From Erwinia sp. S63 (GTDB taxonomy: Bacteria; Pseudomonadota; Gammaproteobacteria; Enterobacterales; Enterobacteriaceae), in contig NZ_JACVUP010000004.1 of the NCBI RefSeq assembly GCF_016625195.1, positions 62,001 through 126,000 on the forward strand: a stretch of DNA of 64,000 bases, given 5' to 3'. The notes beneath the pieces were generated by a model. It did no database searches and was not told the DNA's origin. It saw only the letters and a list, made by a program, of their open reading frames with translations. This document shows positions 42,303-51,200 of this stretch, one piece after another; position 1 is the first letter of the stretch; each line of letters begins with the position of its first letter. Both the position numbers and the translations under genes were made by a program.

Positions 42303-44432
42303 TCAGAACTCAACGCTGGCCTCGACCATCAGATTGCGGGTTTCACCCTCACGCACGCGCAAATTGCCGCCGCTGGAGGTGTAATAGTGTTTGTTGAACA
42401 GATTGTTCAGATTCAGCTTAAGCTGTGTTTTTTCACCAAACAGCTGATTGTTCCAGGCGATAAAGCTGTCCGCCACCACGTAATCCGGCATGGTGAAGCT
42501 ATTTTCAGGATCGCCCGCTCGCGAGCCGACATAGCGTGCGCCGCCTCCGACGCGGAAATCACCGGGAATGCCGCTGATACTGAGATTGTGGCTAAGATAG
42601 AGTGCGCCCGAATGACGCGGTGCATTTTGCAGCCGATTGCCATTGTTAGCAGAATTTACGCCATCATCAACAATCTCAGCCTTATCGTAGCTGTAGTTAG
42701 CGCTGAGATCCCAACCCGGCAATACTTCGCCGTTTAGCTCAAACTCTGCGCCGCTGGAACGGGCTTTATCAATCGCGCGCGTTGAACCGTTAATGCTGAG
42801 CGACATGTCACGCTCATCAATGCGGTACAGCGCGACGCTGGCGAACAGCTTTGGTGAGATCTGCCATTTACTGCCGACTTCCCAGGTGGTGCCCTGTTCC
42901 GGTTTACCGACGTTGCCGTCATCGTCCACATCGGTAGAGGGGGTAAAGGATTTGCTGACGCTGGTATAAAGCGACACATCAGGCGTGATTTTATAAATCA
43001 GGCCTGCCTGAGGCAGGAATTTATTGCCTTCGCTGTTCAGTGTTTCCACCACTGGATCGAAGCCTTTGGACGCGCGCTGCTCGTAATGCTGATAGCGACC
43101 GCCAAGTACCGCAATCCACTGTTCCGTCAGTGAAATACTGTCTTTGGCGTAAACCGAACGGCTATGAATGCGGTTCAGGTTATTGGCGTTGGCGGTGTTT
43201 TCCGTGGTGCTATTGGTGACCGGGGACAGGATATCGTATTGCGGATCGGTAAAATTAAACCCGGTATTGGATTTTCCTTGATACTGATGCGCGCGATAAG
43301 TCTGGTTCATCTCATAATCAGTCCCAATCACCACATCGTGGGTCATGCCCAACAGCTGTTGTGAGCCGAGCAGATCCCATGAAACGTATTTCGTTTTGTG
43401 GTTAAAGCCACGGTTAGCATCAGCACGACGCGTCACGACGCCGGTGGTGGGGCTAATGGCGGTGACGCGCACTTCATTATTGTCATATTGACGCTGATTC
43501 CAGCCAAAAGTGACGCGCGTGCTCCAGTCATCATTGAACTGCCAGTCATAATGCGCATTGAGGGTTTTGTTATGGCCCCAGGCATGATTTGCCTTGTCGT
43601 CGAGACGATCTTTGTAGCCGATATTCAGCGGTTTGCCATTGATAAAGGCGGTGCCACGGTCGTAGGGAATATCGTATTGATAATCTTCATAGCTCACGAG
43701 GAAGCTGGCTTTTTCACCGTACCACTGCAGCGAAGGCGCGATCAGCGTATGTTTGTCGCTGCCAAAATTGCGCCAGTAATCCTGATTCTGCTTTTCGGCG
43801 ATCAGGCGGAAAGCAAAGCCGTTGCCCAGCGGGCCAGTGATATCGACGGTGCCAGCGCCACCACCTTCGCTGGAGGAACGGCCGCTGACTTTGGTGTGCC
43901 AGTCATATTGCGGTTTTTTGCTCACCACGTTGATCACGCCGCCCGGATTTTGAATGCCATAGAGCAGGGAGGCTGAGCCTTTCAGCACTTCCACACGTTC
44001 GGTGGTGGCATCAAAATTTAATCCCTGGCTGCTGCGAATGCCGTCACGATAGATCGAACCATCCGAGTTGCTGCCAAATCCGCGACGCACAAAGCCATCT
44101 TCGGTGCCTGCCAGGGTATTGCCCTCTGTGACACCACTGACAAAGCGCATCGCATCAGTCAGACTGGCGGCCTGATAATCTTCAAGCTGTTGTTGGGTCA
44201 CCACACTCACCGATTGCGCTTCGTTCAGACGCGGCGTGGACGTTTTGCTGGCGACGGAACTGCTGGTGGCGTTATAGCCTTGCGGGCTACTCTCCTGCGC
44301 GGACACCGTCAGGGTATTACTGCTTTCCGCTGCCAGACTTCCAGCTGCAGTGAAAACGCTGATACCGTATATTGCGGCGATAATGGCCGGATGGCATTGT
44401 GCTTTAACAGCGAAACTCTTTTTGTTATTCAT
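42303..44432 (-). CDS. TonB-dependent siderophore receptor
   Basis: 709 aa outer-membrane receptor. Signal peptide ends near SLAAE; TonB-box-like segment NTLTVSAQE; plug domain SVSVVTQQQLEDYQAASLTDAMRFVSGV...GFVRRGFGSNSDGSIYRDGIRSSQGLNFDATTERVEVLKGSASLLYGIQNPGGVINVVSKKP; beta-barrel ending NLMVEASVEF with terminal Phe. Plug features match FhuE/FoxA/FecA-like hydroxamate-type receptors, but the ligand cannot be assigned. A Fur-box-like sequence lies about 137 bp upstream. Cotranscribed with the binding protein. Confidence 0.93.
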   Translation of the reverse strand: MNNKKSFAVKAQCHPAIIAAIYGISVFTAAGSLAAESSNTLTVSAQESSPQGYNATSSSVASKTSTPRLNEAQSVSVVTQQQLEDYQAASLTDAMRFVSGVTEGNTLAGTEDGFVRRGFGSNSDGSIYRDGIRSSQGLNFDATTERVEVLKGSASLLYGIQNPGGVINVVSKKPQYDWHTKVSGRSSSEGGGAGTVDITGPLGNGFAFRLIAEKQNQDYWRNFGSDKHTLIAPSLQWYGEKASFLVSYEDYQYDIPYDRGTAFINGKPLNIGYKDRLDDKANHAWGHNKTLNAHYDWQFNDDWSTRVTFGWNQRQYDNNEVRVTAISPTTGVVTRRADANRGFNHKTKYVSWDLLGSQQLLGMTHDVVIGTDYEMNQTYRAHQYQGKSNTGFNFTDPQYDILSPVTNSTTENTANANNLNRIHSRSVYAKDSISLTEQWIAVLGGRYQHYEQRASKGFDPVVETLNSEGNKFLPQAGLIYKITPDVSLYTSVSKSFTPSTDVDDDGNVGKPEQGTTWEVGSKWQISPKLFASVALYRIDERDMSLSINGSTRAIDKARSSGAEFELNGEVLPGWDLSANYSYDKAEIVDDGVNSANNGNRLQNAPRHSGALYLSHNLSISGIPGDFRVGGGARYVGSRAGDPENSFTMPDYVVADSFIAWNNQLFGEKTQLKLNLNNLFNKHYYTSSGGNLRVREGETRNLMVEASVEF

Positions 44433-44850
44433 TTAAATAAACCTGGTGTTGGTGCGGAATTAAATTTCGTCCATGAAACGAAGCTGGCGTTAAATTTTTT
44501 TAGCAGAGAAAAGTGCAAGAAATATCCTTTCTCTGGGCATCATGCTGCGTAAAATCCGGTTGCGTGATGTTATTGAGAATCATTCAAACATGAAAGAATG
44601 TAGTAGTAAACGGAAATAATGGCGTGGTTACTACAGCATAAATGCCTTAAGTGAATGTGATAAATCTCAATGTTTTAATTATTTTAAATTCAATTAATAC
44701 AATGATATAAGTTGATTTCTGGTTGGAGTGTTTTGAGCTAATTTGCAGATGGGGTGACAAACGGAGTGCTGGATTATCATGAAAAAAATACTACAATGCG
44801 ATGCTTCAGATTGAGACAAAATCACGCCCTGAAGACAAACAGGTAAAAAG
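44433..44850. other. Divergent intergenic region with Fur box
   Basis: About 418 AT-rich bp between the TonB receptor and RpiR regulator starts. Apart from the Fur-like site at 44569-44587 I see no gene. Confidence 0.5.
44569..44587. promoter_or_regulatory. Fur-box-like site upstream of siderophore receptor
   Basis: GTTATTGAGAATCATTCAA matches the 19-bp Fur consensus at 13 positions, including the core GA-AATCATT. Located upstream of the leftward TonB receptor, as expected for iron repression. Confidence 0.7.
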
Positions 44851-45738
44851 ATGGCCGTAAATAAAATAAAAAATCGTGTTGATGTATTAGGTGAGCGCTA
44901 TCGCGCACGTGCGCCGTCATTATCGTCCAGTCTTCAATCGGTCGCACGATATATCCACGACAATCGTGAGGCAATATTAGACGCCACCGCCATGGAAATT
45001 GCCGATGCCACTCACACTTCGGATGCCACCGTGGTGCGTGCCGTTCAGGCGTTGGGATTTGCCGGTTTGCGAGATTTGAAAACCACGCTGAAAGCCTGGT
45101 TTGGCCCGGCGATGAATTCAGAAGAGAAGATGAGCGCCACCGTCAGCGAGCTGTCGTGTGACATCAATTCGGGGATCGATTTCGTGTTGGGTGGCCATAA
45201 ACGCGCCTGCGATGCCCTCTCGGAACCCCACAATCGGCAAGCGGTGGCTCAGGCTGTCGCGATGTTGATTGACGCGCGTCAGGTGGCGCTATTTGGCATC
45301 AATGCTTCAGGAATTCTGGCGGATTACAGCGCCCGCCTGTTCACGCGCATAGGCATTCCTGCCGTCACGCTTAATCGCTCAGGCATCGCCCTCGCTGAAC
45401 AGCTGATCACCTTACAGCGTGGGGATGTGCTGATCATGATGGCGCAGAAATCTGCCCATAAAGAAGGGCTGACTACCCTGAAGGAGGCGAAGCGGCTGGG
45501 GATGCCGGTGATTTTGCTGACCAACGCCTTAGATTCAGCCTTTGCCAAAGAAGCGGATGTGATCATCAATGTGCCGCGCGGTGGGGAGAATGGTCGTATG
45601 CCATTGCACGGCACCGTGCTGGTGTGTCTGGAGATGTTGATTTTGTCGGTGGCTTCAGCGACGTCATCGCGCACGGTAAAAACCATGAAGCGTATTCAGG
45701 ATCTCAATCGGTCGCTAAAGCCCACCAGTAAAAAATAG
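44851..45738 (+). CDS. MurR/RpiR-family regulator
   Basis: 295 aa. N-terminal HTH_6 domain: RVDVLGERYRARAPSLSSSLQSVARYIHDNREAILDATAMEIADATHTSDATVVRAVQALGFAGLRDLKTTL. C-terminal SIS sugar-phosphate-binding domain: ARQVALFGINASGILADYSARLFTRIGIPAVTLNR...LQRGDVLIMMAQKSAHKEGLTTLKEAKRLGMPVILLTNALDS. Usually regulates sugar or sugar-phosphate catabolism. No sugar gene is adjacent; the IolE-like pair at 49-51 kb is 3 kb away. Convergent with an EamA transporter (2-bp gap). Confidence 0.9.
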   Translation: MAVNKIKNRVDVLGERYRARAPSLSSSLQSVARYIHDNREAILDATAMEIADATHTSDATVVRAVQALGFAGLRDLKTTLKAWFGPAMNSEEKMSATVSELSCDINSGIDFVLGGHKRACDALSEPHNRQAVAQAVAMLIDARQVALFGINASGILADYSARLFTRIGIPAVTLNRSGIALAEQLITLQRGDVLIMMAQKSAHKEGLTTLKEAKRLGMPVILLTNALDSAFAKEADVIINVPRGGENGRMPLHGTVLVCLEMLILSVASATSSRTVKTMKRIQDLNRSLKPTSKK

Positions 45739-45740
45739 TG

Positions 45741-46658
45741 CTATTGACTGCCAGTGGTAGTCGGCCTGGCAGCTTTGACCATTCCGCTGCGCGTGACAAG
45801 CCATACCGCCAGCACGATCAACAATGCACCGCCCATAAAGCCCTGATTGATCTGCTCGTCCAGCACTAACCAGCCCCACAGGATACCAAAAGGCGGAATC
45901 AGGAAGGTGACGGTGAGGGTGCGCAGCGGACCTATATCGGCCAGCAAACGGAAGTAAATGATGTAGGCCAGCGCGGTGCAAATAAAGCCGACGGCCAGGA
46001 TGCAGGCCCAGACTTCAGGTATTTGCCAGTTCGCCGCCGGCGTTTGCGGGGCGCTGAAGGCAAAGAAAGGCAGCAGGAAAAGCGAGGCGCCCAACTGGCT
46101 ACCGAACGCCACTTTCGTGGCATCAAGCCCGCCGCGCGAACCGATCCAGCGTTTGGCCAGAAAGCCGGCAAAACCGTAACAGGTGGTGGCGACCAGACAA
46201 GCCGCAATGCCAAGTATCAATGCGTGCGAGAGCACCCCTTCGCCGGTGGCGCTGATTAAAATAATGCCGAAAAAACCGGCCACCATGCCCAGCACTTTAC
46301 TCACGGTCAGTTGTTCATTGAAGAGCGCCGCACCAATTACGACACCCATTAACGGCGCTGTAGCGTTGAGTATCGCGGAGTAGCCTGCGGGTAGCACGCG
46401 AGCGGCAAGGCAATACATCAGGAAAGGTAATCCTGAGTTAATCACACCCAGCAACATTGCCCAACCCAGTTTGCCTTCGAAGCGACGCGGAATGCGCAGC
46501 ACGGCCATCACGATGATTAAACCCAATGCGCCACATAACACGCGCAAAAAAGCCGTATTCACCGCACCCAGCGCGGGAACGGCAATACGCATAAAAAGAA
46601 AACTGGCTCCCCAGATAGCCGCCAGCAGCAGAAGTCGCAACGAGTCCGATGTTCGCAT
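45741..46658 (-). CDS. EamA/DMT-superfamily transporter
   Basis: 305 aa, about 10 membrane segments in two EamA halves: LLLLAAIWGASFLFMRIAVPALGAVNTAFLRVLCGALGLIIVMAVLRIPRR and IACLVATTCYGFAGFLAKRWIG...GPLRTLTVTFLIPPFGILWGWLVLDEQINQGFMGGALLIVLAVWLVTRSG. The motif AILNATAPLMGVVIGAALFNEQLT is typical. Possibly an amino acid or metabolite exporter. The 2-bp gap to the convergent RpiR gene leaves no room for a separate terminator. Confidence 0.9.
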   Translation of the reverse strand: MRTSDSLRLLLLAAIWGASFLFMRIAVPALGAVNTAFLRVLCGALGLIIVMAVLRIPRRFEGKLGWAMLLGVINSGLPFLMYCLAARVLPAGYSAILNATAPLMGVVIGAALFNEQLTVSKVLGMVAGFFGIILISATGEGVLSHALILGIAACLVATTCYGFAGFLAKRWIGSRGGLDATKVAFGSQLGASLFLLPFFAFSAPQTPAANWQIPEVWACILAVGFICTALAYIIYFRLLADIGPLRTLTVTFLIPPFGILWGWLVLDEQINQGFMGGALLIVLAVWLVTRSGMVKAARPTTTGSQ

Positions 46659-46777
46659 GGTTCAGATTCAATCATTAGAAAGATGGGCTGACATCATAGC
46701 AAAAATTCTTAACACTCAAAGCGATGTCGCGGTGCTATGTTACTTGGCTGGATAACTAAAAAACGGCGAGGGATTGA

Positions 46778-47323
46778 ATGCATTGGGAGTCTGAAAGGCT
46801 GCTGTATCGGCCGGTTGAGCGCACCGATTTGCAGGCGCTTTTTCGCATCTATGGCGATGCGAGAACATATCAATTTAACCCGCGCGGGCCTTATCCCAAT
46901 ATTGATCATGCGCGAGAAGTGTTACTGCGCAGAATCAAAGATCGCGCCATTCATGGTTTCGATGACTGGGCCATCATGGAGAAAAGTAATCCGCAGCATG
47001 TGATTGGTTTCGGTGGCGTATTCGTCAGCGAATTCAAAGGGCGCAGAACCAACAATTTGGGATACCGTTTTGAACCGGATGCCTGGGGAAAAGGCTATGC
47101 GACCGAACTCGCGCATCGTGCCATCCGCCACGGTTTTGAAGACCTAAAGCTGAGAGAAATCGTCGGTGTGGTGAGAGAGAACCACACCGCATCACGCCGC
47201 GTACTGGAAAAGGTCGGGATGACTTTCCTCGAAAGGGTATTTAATCCGCAAGATCCGCCCGCCAGTTTGATGTTCACCATCACACGCCAACAATGGAGAG
47301 AAAGAAATGGAACAGGTGATTAG
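46778..47323 (+). CDS. GNAT N-acetyltransferase (RimJ/RimL type)
   Basis: 181 aa. Acetyltransferase-3 pattern: WESERLLYRPVERTDLQALFRIYGD, VIGFGGVFVSEFKGRRTNNLGYRFEPDAWGKGYATELAHRAIRHGFEDLKLREIVGVVRENHTASRRVLEKVGMTF. The GKGYATE acetyl-CoA loop and NHTASRRVLEKVGM are diagnostic. Substrate unknown. Its end overlaps the next acetyltransferase start by 17 nt, so the two are in one operon. Confidence 0.9.
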   Translation: MHWESERLLYRPVERTDLQALFRIYGDARTYQFNPRGPYPNIDHAREVLLRRIKDRAIHGFDDWAIMEKSNPQHVIGFGGVFVSEFKGRRTNNLGYRFEPDAWGKGYATELAHRAIRHGFEDLKLREIVGVVRENHTASRRVLEKVGMTFLERVFNPQDPPASLMFTITRQQWRERNGTGD

Positions 47324-47750
47324 AAAACTCACTGCAGAGGATTACGCACAGTGGAAATCGCTGTGGTTGGGCTATCTCGACTTTTATGTCAGTGAAGTCA
47401 CGGAAGAAGTCACTCAAACGACATTCCAACGACTGCTTGCGGAAGGCGAGCCGATGCATTGTCTGGTGGCGGAAGAGCAGGGCAAGTTAACGGGCTTGGT
47501 GCATTTTATTTGCCATCGCAGTACCTGGACCCTGGGTGACTATTGTTACCTGCAGGATCTGTTCGTCAGCCCAGACGGGCGTAAACAAGGCACGGGTCGC
47601 GCGTTGATCGCAGCGGTGAATGCTGCCGCTGAGGCGTTGAACTGCGCGAAAGTATATTGGATGACGCGCGAGAATAATTACCGTGCCCGGGCACTGTATG
47701 ATCAGGTCGCAACCAAAACGGATTTTGTTCAGTATCGTGTTGCGCCTTAA
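47307..47750 (+). CDS. GNAT N-acetyltransferase
   Basis: 147 aa. EQVIRKLTAEDYAQWKSLWLGYLDFY at the N-terminus, then CYLQDLFVSPDGRKQGTGRALIAAVNAAAEALNCAKVYWMTRENNYRARALYDQVATKTDFVQYRV. The GRKQGTGRAL loop binds acetyl-CoA and the N-x-x-A-x-x-LYD stretch is the usual motif B. Overlaps the upstream GNAT gene. The two paralogues probably act on different small molecules or proteins; no further inference possible. Confidence 0.9.
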   Translation: MEQVIRKLTAEDYAQWKSLWLGYLDFYVSEVTEEVTQTTFQRLLAEGEPMHCLVAEEQGKLTGLVHFICHRSTWTLGDYCYLQDLFVSPDGRKQGTGRALIAAVNAAAEALNCAKVYWMTRENNYRARALYDQVATKTDFVQYRVAP

Positions 47751-47796
47751 TTCGGGATCTCACTAGCACCGCTTGCCATTCCTTCACCCCATCCTG

Positions 47797-47830
47797 TACC
47801 ATTTGGGAATCAATCATTTCCTAAATGGTA
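47797..47830. promoter_or_regulatory. Palindromic operator-like site 1 upstream of alpha/beta hydrolase
   Basis: Arms TACCATTT-G-GGAA (47797-47809) and TTCC-T-AAATGGTA (47818-47830) pair at 12 of 13 positions. The core shares AATCATTTCC and GGAA with site 2 at 47931-47956. It follows the GNAT stop by about 46 bp; no T-run, so an operator is preferred over a terminator. Confidence 0.55.
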
Positions 47831-47930
47831 TTTCCCCTACCGCAAACTCAAATATCTAAACGAGAACGCGGCTACCCATGCCAATTCAGGATCGATTATA
47901 TGCTCAACCTATCCGACTAGAACTTTAACC

Positions 47931-47956
47931 AATTAGGAAGTAATCATTTCCAATTT
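47931..47956. promoter_or_regulatory. Palindromic operator-like site 2 overlapping hydrolase leader
   Basis: TTAGGAAGTAATCATTTCC (47933-47951) has the same GGAA-N2-AATCATTTCC arrangement as site 1; centres are 130 bp apart. It ends 14 nt before the hydrolase ATG, just ahead of the AGGAG ribosome site. Confidence 0.55.
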
Positions 47957-47969
47957 TTAGGAGAAACCG

Positions 47970-48884
47970 ATGAATGCCTCAGAATTGAAATCAACGTCAC
48001 GCTGGTCGCAGCCCGTTGACAGCCTGACTGATTTTTCCCATCACTACGCCACCGTAGACGGAGTCCGATTGCACTACGTCAGCGGCGGCAACCCGCAGGG
48101 TGAAACGCTGGTACTGTTAGCCGGGTTCCCGCAAAGCTGGTTTGCATGGCGCAAGGTGATGGCTCTGCTCGGCGATCGTTACTCCATTATCGCGCCTGAT
48201 CTTCCCGGTCAGGGGGATTCCGATAAACCTTATAGCGGCTATGACACCACTTCTCTGGCGGAAAAAGTTCAGGGCTTGCTATGTCAACTGAACATCCATC
48301 ACTACTATCTTGCGGCGCATGATGTCGGCGCGTGGGTGGCGTGGCCATTTGCTATGCACTATGCCAGTCAGATAAAAAAACTGGCACTGCTGGATGCGGG
48401 CATTCCGGGCGTCACCTTGCCGGATGCTCTGCCCGCTACACCTGATAAGGCCTGGAAAACCTGGCATTTTGCCTTCCATTTGCTGCCGGATCTGCCTGAA
48501 GCCTTGATTGCCGGGCGTGAGGAGATCTATCTGGAGTGGTTCCTGAAACGCAAAGCCGTCAGCCCCATGGTTTTTGACGCAGACGATATGACGGAATATA
48601 CGCGGTTGCTGCAACAAAACGGTGCTTTGCGTGCAGGTATGGCGGCCTATCGCGAGGTGAGTATCTCGGCGGAACAAAACCGTGCTTTGTTGCGTGATAA
48701 CGGCAAGTTAACCGTGCCGTTACTGGCGGTGAGCGCCGATCAAGGCTCGATCCCGGATATGGCAATCCCGCTTCGGGAGTTTGCGGCACAGGTTTCAGGT
48801 ATCAAAATCGCGCACTGCGGTCACTTCATCCCGGATGAGCAACCGCAGGCGCTGGCTGAAGCACTGCGCGAGTTTTTTAGTTAG
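47970..48884 (+). CDS. Alpha/beta hydrolase (epoxide hydrolase/haloalkane-dehalogenase-like)
   Basis: 304 aa. Alpha/beta-hydrolase fold: LVLLAGFPQSWFAWRKVMALLGDRYSIIAPDLPGQGDSDKP, then nucleophile elbow AAHDVGAWVAWPFAMHY where Asp replaces Ser as nucleophile, and the C-terminal catalytic His in AHCGHFIPDEQPQALAEAL. The HDVG nucleophile is typical of epoxide hydrolases and fluoroacetate/haloacetate dehalogenase relatives. Two duplicated operator-like palindromes precede it, suggesting tight repression. Its stop overlaps the convergent Gfo/Idh stop. Confidence 0.88.
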   Translation: MNASELKSTSRWSQPVDSLTDFSHHYATVDGVRLHYVSGGNPQGETLVLLAGFPQSWFAWRKVMALLGDRYSIIAPDLPGQGDSDKPYSGYDTTSLAEKVQGLLCQLNIHHYYLAAHDVGAWVAWPFAMHYASQIKKLALLDAGIPGVTLPDALPATPDKAWKTWHFAFHLLPDLPEALIAGREEIYLEWFLKRKAVSPMVFDADDMTEYTRLLQQNGALRAGMAAYREVSISAEQNRALLRDNGKLTVPLLAVSADQGSIPDMAIPLREFAAQVSGIKIAHCGHFIPDEQPQALAEALREFFS

Positions 48885-50062
48885 TTGCGCAGGCTGGCGA
48901 TCTCCACGCGTTCACCGCTGGCAGAAGAGCGCACCATCGCTTCAATGATCTGCTGATTCTCCAGGCCAAAGCGGAAGTCCGGGAAACAACCGGCTTCGCT
49001 GCTGAGGCCTTTAATCAGGTCGTAAATTTCGATCACTTTCACATCGAAGTATCCCAGGCCACCGCCAGCGAAATCGAAGCCAAAGAAGCCTCCGAATTGC
49101 TCGACCTGAGAACCGGCATAAATGGTTTTAAAGCCGCGATCGTGTTTCGCATCGCCATAACGTGCAATCTTCAGTTCGTTAAAGCGCTCACCGTCCATGA
49201 TGATGGTGCCTTCAGTACCGGAGATTTCCCAGGCAATGCCGAACACTTTGCCTGCGGAGATGCGTGAGGATTCAATCACGCCACCGGCGCGGTTCTCGAA
49301 GGTGACCAGCGCCTGGAACTGATCGTCGTTTTCCACTTTCAAGCGCGCAGCCTGTTTATCTGCCTGGGCACCATAGCCTGAACCACCACCCGCAGCGGGG
49401 CGCGTGTCAATAAACAACTGCTCCTGACCCACCACGCTCTTGATAGGTCCCATCAAATATTGCGCCACGCTTACCACGTGTGAGCCTAAGTCACCGAGTG
49501 AGCCAGAACCTGCCTGTTCACGCGAGCAACGCCAGCTCCATGGCAGTTCGGGATCGTTGAAAAATCCCTGATCGAACCACCCACGGAAGCGGGTTGGTGT
49601 GCCGATGTCACCGCGATCGATCATCTTCTTCGCCAACTGCGCTGCCGGCGTTTTGATGTTATTGAACGCCATGATGGTCTTCACGCCAGCGCGCTCGGCT
49701 TCCTGGGCCAGGGTTTGCGCTTCCTGCAACGAAACGGTGAGCGGCTTTTCGCAGTAAACGTGTTTACCCGCACGAATCGCGGCCAGCGCCATGTCGAAGT
49801 GCATGCTGTTAGGCGTGGTGATATCGACAATATCGACCTCAGGATTGTTCACCATCGACTGCCAGTCCGCCGTGCTGTGTTGAAAGCCGTAGCGTCGAGC
49901 CGCTTCTTCGGCCAGTGCGGGCGTGACATCTGCTAGCGTATGCAGAACGGGCTGTAGCGCCAGGTTGCGATACAGTAAACCCGCGCGCCGCCATGCATCG
50001 GCATGTGCCTGGCCCATAAAGCCTGAACCGATCAGGCCAACATTCAGTGTTTTTCCAGCCAT
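48881..50062 (-). CDS. Gfo/Idh/MocA-family oxidoreductase
   Basis: 393 aa. Rossmann motif LNVGLIGSGFMGQAHADAWRRAG, DITTPNSMHFDMALAAIRAGKHVYCEKPLTVSLQEAQ (EKP motif), and GSGSLGDLGSHVVSVAQYLMG with the catalytic Asp/His. C-terminal region GFFGFDFAGGGLGYFDVKVIEIYDLIKGLS is of the IolG/IolW-like or related group. Transcribed after the IolE-like gene with a 10-bp gap, so it probably works on inositol or a related cyclitol/sugar (inference). Confidence 0.88.
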   Translation of the reverse strand: MAGKTLNVGLIGSGFMGQAHADAWRRAGLLYRNLALQPVLHTLADVTPALAEEAARRYGFQHSTADWQSMVNNPEVDIVDITTPNSMHFDMALAAIRAGKHVYCEKPLTVSLQEAQTLAQEAERAGVKTIMAFNNIKTPAAQLAKKMIDRGDIGTPTRFRGWFDQGFFNDPELPWSWRCSREQAGSGSLGDLGSHVVSVAQYLMGPIKSVVGQEQLFIDTRPAAGGGSGYGAQADKQAARLKVENDDQFQALVTFENRAGGVIESSRISAGKVFGIAWEISGTEGTIIMDGERFNELKIARYGDAKHDRGFKTIYAGSQVEQFGGFFGFDFAGGGLGYFDVKVIEIYDLIKGLSSEAGCFPDFRFGLENQQIIEAMVRSSASGERVEIASLRN

Positions 50063-50072
50063 CAGCGGCTCC

Positions 50073-50996
50073 TTAAGCGTTTACAGGTAAAATGTGTTGG
50101 GCAACAAAACGTTGTGCGCGGGTCACGGTCTCTAAGGGGGGCGCTTTCGCCGGATCCTGCTCGGCTTCTACGACCATCCAGCCCTGATAACCGCTGCGAG
50201 CGACAAACTCCGCCAGCGGCCGATAATCAATACCGCCATCGCCTGGCACGGTAAACATCCCGGCGAGCACCGCTTCGTTAAAAGTCATGCCACTGGCTCG
50301 CACCTGTTGCAGGCGATCCAGTCGCACATCCTTCAGATGGATATGGCAAATGCGGTCGGCGAATTCATCGATGAGTTGCGTATAGGAGAATCCGGCGGCG
50401 GTGGCGTGCCCGGTATCCAGCAGCAAACCCAACGCAGGCGTACAGGCACCCATCAGCGCACGGATTTCAGGCAGCGTTTCGGCCACCATCATCAGGTGGT
50501 GGTGGTAGGCAAGGCGTAAACCGTATTGGTCAAACAGCGCTTCGGCAAAGCGGGAGAGGCGATTGGCATAGGCGGCGACCTGATTCTCCGGCAGCAGACG
50601 TCGGGTGCTCAGCGGCACATCCAGCGCGTTGTCGGCCATCCAGCCACATTCACCGTACACCATCACTTTAGCGCCGTTTTCCTGCAGCAGGGCGGCATGG
50701 TTGTGCACTGCATCCAATTCCTGCTCAACGCTGCGTTCGGTGAGGAATCCGTCGTGCCAGCCTGACACCAGTTGCAGTTGATGTTGTGCCAGCAACTGCT
50801 TCAGTGCACCCGGTTCACGCGGGAATATGCGACTCAGCTCGACGCCCTGAAATCCGGCCTGTTTCGCTTCCTTCAAACAGTGTTCGGCCGAGGTCCCTGC
50901 GCCTAAGTATTGCAGCACTTCATTGACCCAGGAGAGAGGGCTGACGCCGAGTTGAGGTGCGGGGTGACCTGTGCGATAAAACGCTTCTTTGATCAT
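50073..50996 (-). CDS. Sugar phosphate isomerase/epimerase, IolE-like (inosose dehydratase)
   Basis: 307 aa TIM-barrel enzyme. The segments LGVSPLSWVNEVLQYLGAGTSAEHCLKEAKQAGFQGVELSRIFPREPGALKQLLAQHQLQLVSGWHDGFL, LAYHHHLMMVAETLPEI, LGLLLDTGHATAAGF and CHIHLKDVR follow the layout of 2-keto-myo-inositol dehydratase (IolE). Metal ligands are the Glu of GVELSR region plus DTGHA and H.H.KD. Followed by a Gfo/Idh gene, like an inositol pathway pair; other iol genes are absent from the window, so the substrate remains tentative. Confidence 0.78.
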   Translation of the reverse strand: MIKEAFYRTGHPAPQLGVSPLSWVNEVLQYLGAGTSAEHCLKEAKQAGFQGVELSRIFPREPGALKQLLAQHQLQLVSGWHDGFLTERSVEQELDAVHNHAALLQENGAKVMVYGECGWMADNALDVPLSTRRLLPENQVAAYANRLSRFAEALFDQYGLRLAYHHHLMMVAETLPEIRALMGACTPALGLLLDTGHATAAGFSYTQLIDEFADRICHIHLKDVRLDRLQQVRASGMTFNEAVLAGMFTVPGDGGIDYRPLAEFVARSGYQGWMVVEAEQDPAKAPPLETVTRAQRFVAQHILPVNA

Positions 50997-51160
50997 CGGT
51001 TATATCCTGTAGGGGAGATAGCGATGAAATTAGCGGATGCGATGTGCAGCGGCGAGCGGTTATTTGACGTAAAACCATCAAAATTTGCAGGCTAAACGTC
51101 AAAATAATATTGATGTGATTTTGGATGGAAATTGATGAGTTAACAAGGAGATAAGAAAGC

Positions 51161-51192
51161 AAATAAATAGGGCGGCCTTGAGAAGGCCACCC
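51161..51192 (-). terminator. Terminator downstream of catecholate receptor
   Basis: GGG-C-GGCCTT (51170-51179), loop GAG, AAGGCC-A-CCC (51183-51192). On the minus strand it is followed by TATTTATTT. Sits 8 bp after the FepA-like gene stop. Confidence 0.7.
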
Positions 51193-51200
51193 TTCAGGAC

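Noticed and set aside
43398-43976. Rightward 192-codon open frame inside the TonB receptor
   Set aside because: Antisense shadow of a confidently assigned receptor gene.
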